Shown here: piece by piece, positions 63,700-64,000 of the stretch
How positions within the stretch are numbered: the first letter of the stretch is position 1
Layout of the letters: every line of letters starts with the position of its first letter
Origin: Phytophthora quininea
Lineage: Eukaryota > Oomycota > Peronosporomycetes > Peronosporales > Peronosporaceae
Direction: 5' to 3'
Length of the DNA: 64,000 bases
Assembly: GCA_011947345.1 (NCBI GenBank)
Contig: JAAVTG010000038.1
Coordinates: forward strand, 62,001-126,000
The notes under the pieces: generated by a model
Told to the model about the DNA's origin: nothing
Databases searched by the model: none
The model's input: the letters and a program-made list of their open reading frames with translations, nothing else
Made by a program: the position numbers and the translations under genes

Positions 63700-64000
63700 C
63701 TTCTGCCCTGCAGCACGAAACGACGAGTGAGTCGACGTCGCAAGGCTCGCAAGTGGAAAATCCCCAACGGCCCTGTCTGTGCCGTTGTGGGCGTGGGTGG
63801 TTTCACGTTTGACAGCTGGCTCCCATTCTGCTTCAGTTTTTCGGCTTCCCTACCCTTTCCACTTGTTGTACTTGGTTTCAGTATCCTCCACGGCTGCTTG
63901 GACCGGAAAAAGTGGGAGCGCCTGTCAAAACGGCTCACATCCTGCAGCGCTCGTCGGAGTCAGCACTGAGCTGGTCGATGGAGGCCCACGAACCGAGCGC
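63700..64000. other. Upstream region of the mannosyltransferase gene
   Basis: 5' side of the minus-strand gene; no other gene recognised before the window edge. Confidence 0.5.

Overview
The window reads as nuclear DNA of an oomycete, most likely Phytophthora or a close Peronosporales relative. The evidence is elicitin-like secreted proteins (a family known only from oomycetes), short GT-AG introns of about 60-95 bp, GC-rich intron-poor host genes, and a transposon load dominated by tyrosine-recombinase retrotransposons, Crypton, piggyBac, hAT, MULE and LINE remnants. There is no operon organisation; genes stand singly or in divergent, convergent and duplicated pairs.

Layout. 1-784: 5' part of an old yellow enzyme (OYE) gene running off the left edge. 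1682-9068: a Ngaro/PAT-type retrotransposon with its full set of split direct repeats (A1, then B1-A2-B2), an SR-rich Gag, a polyprotein with an extra RNase H domain ahead of the reverse transcriptase, and a tyrosine recombinase. 10-12 kb: LINE debris. 11.9-14.5 kb: two convergent host genes, a bZIP/START-like regulator (reading frame broken) and a five-exon NmrA-like dehydrogenase (intact). 15.7-26 kb: a nest of LINE, piggyBac and MULE fragments, with a second Ngaro-like element (19087-25083) inserted inside the MULE transposase frame. 26-35.7 kb: an OYE fragment, a degraded third Ngaro-like element on the minus strand (about 28.2-33.6 kb), a hAT fragment and poorly explained sequence. 35.9-38.5 kb: a piggyBac element with all three catalytic Asp positions visible. 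38.97-42.0 kb: a Crypton-type tyrosine recombinase gene bracketed by a 14-bp terminal inverted repeat, with a tRNA-like (SINE) unit inside.

43.1-52.7 kb is a large recent duplication: two OYE genes and four elicitin-like genes in an almost palindromic arrangement (arms 44566-47007 and 48959-51403 around a 1.95-kb spacer). The segment between the elicitin pairs is nevertheless in the same orientation in both halves, so it must have flipped by recombination between the head-to-head elicitin copies. 52.9-56.0 kb: two macrodomain genes flanking a PH-like (bPH) gene. 56.6-57.8 kb: an ankyrin-repeat gene with a frame break. 57.95-59.5 kb: a four-exon APC-family amino acid/polyamine permease. 59.6-63.7 kb: two tandem GT71/MNN1-like type II membrane mannosyltransferases, the right one intact and the left one broken.

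Single-base frame breaks, several in homopolymer runs, recur in both transposons and host genes. They could be decay or uncorrected sequence errors, and this affects every pseudogene call below. All functional calls come from reading translated motifs; no database search was possible.
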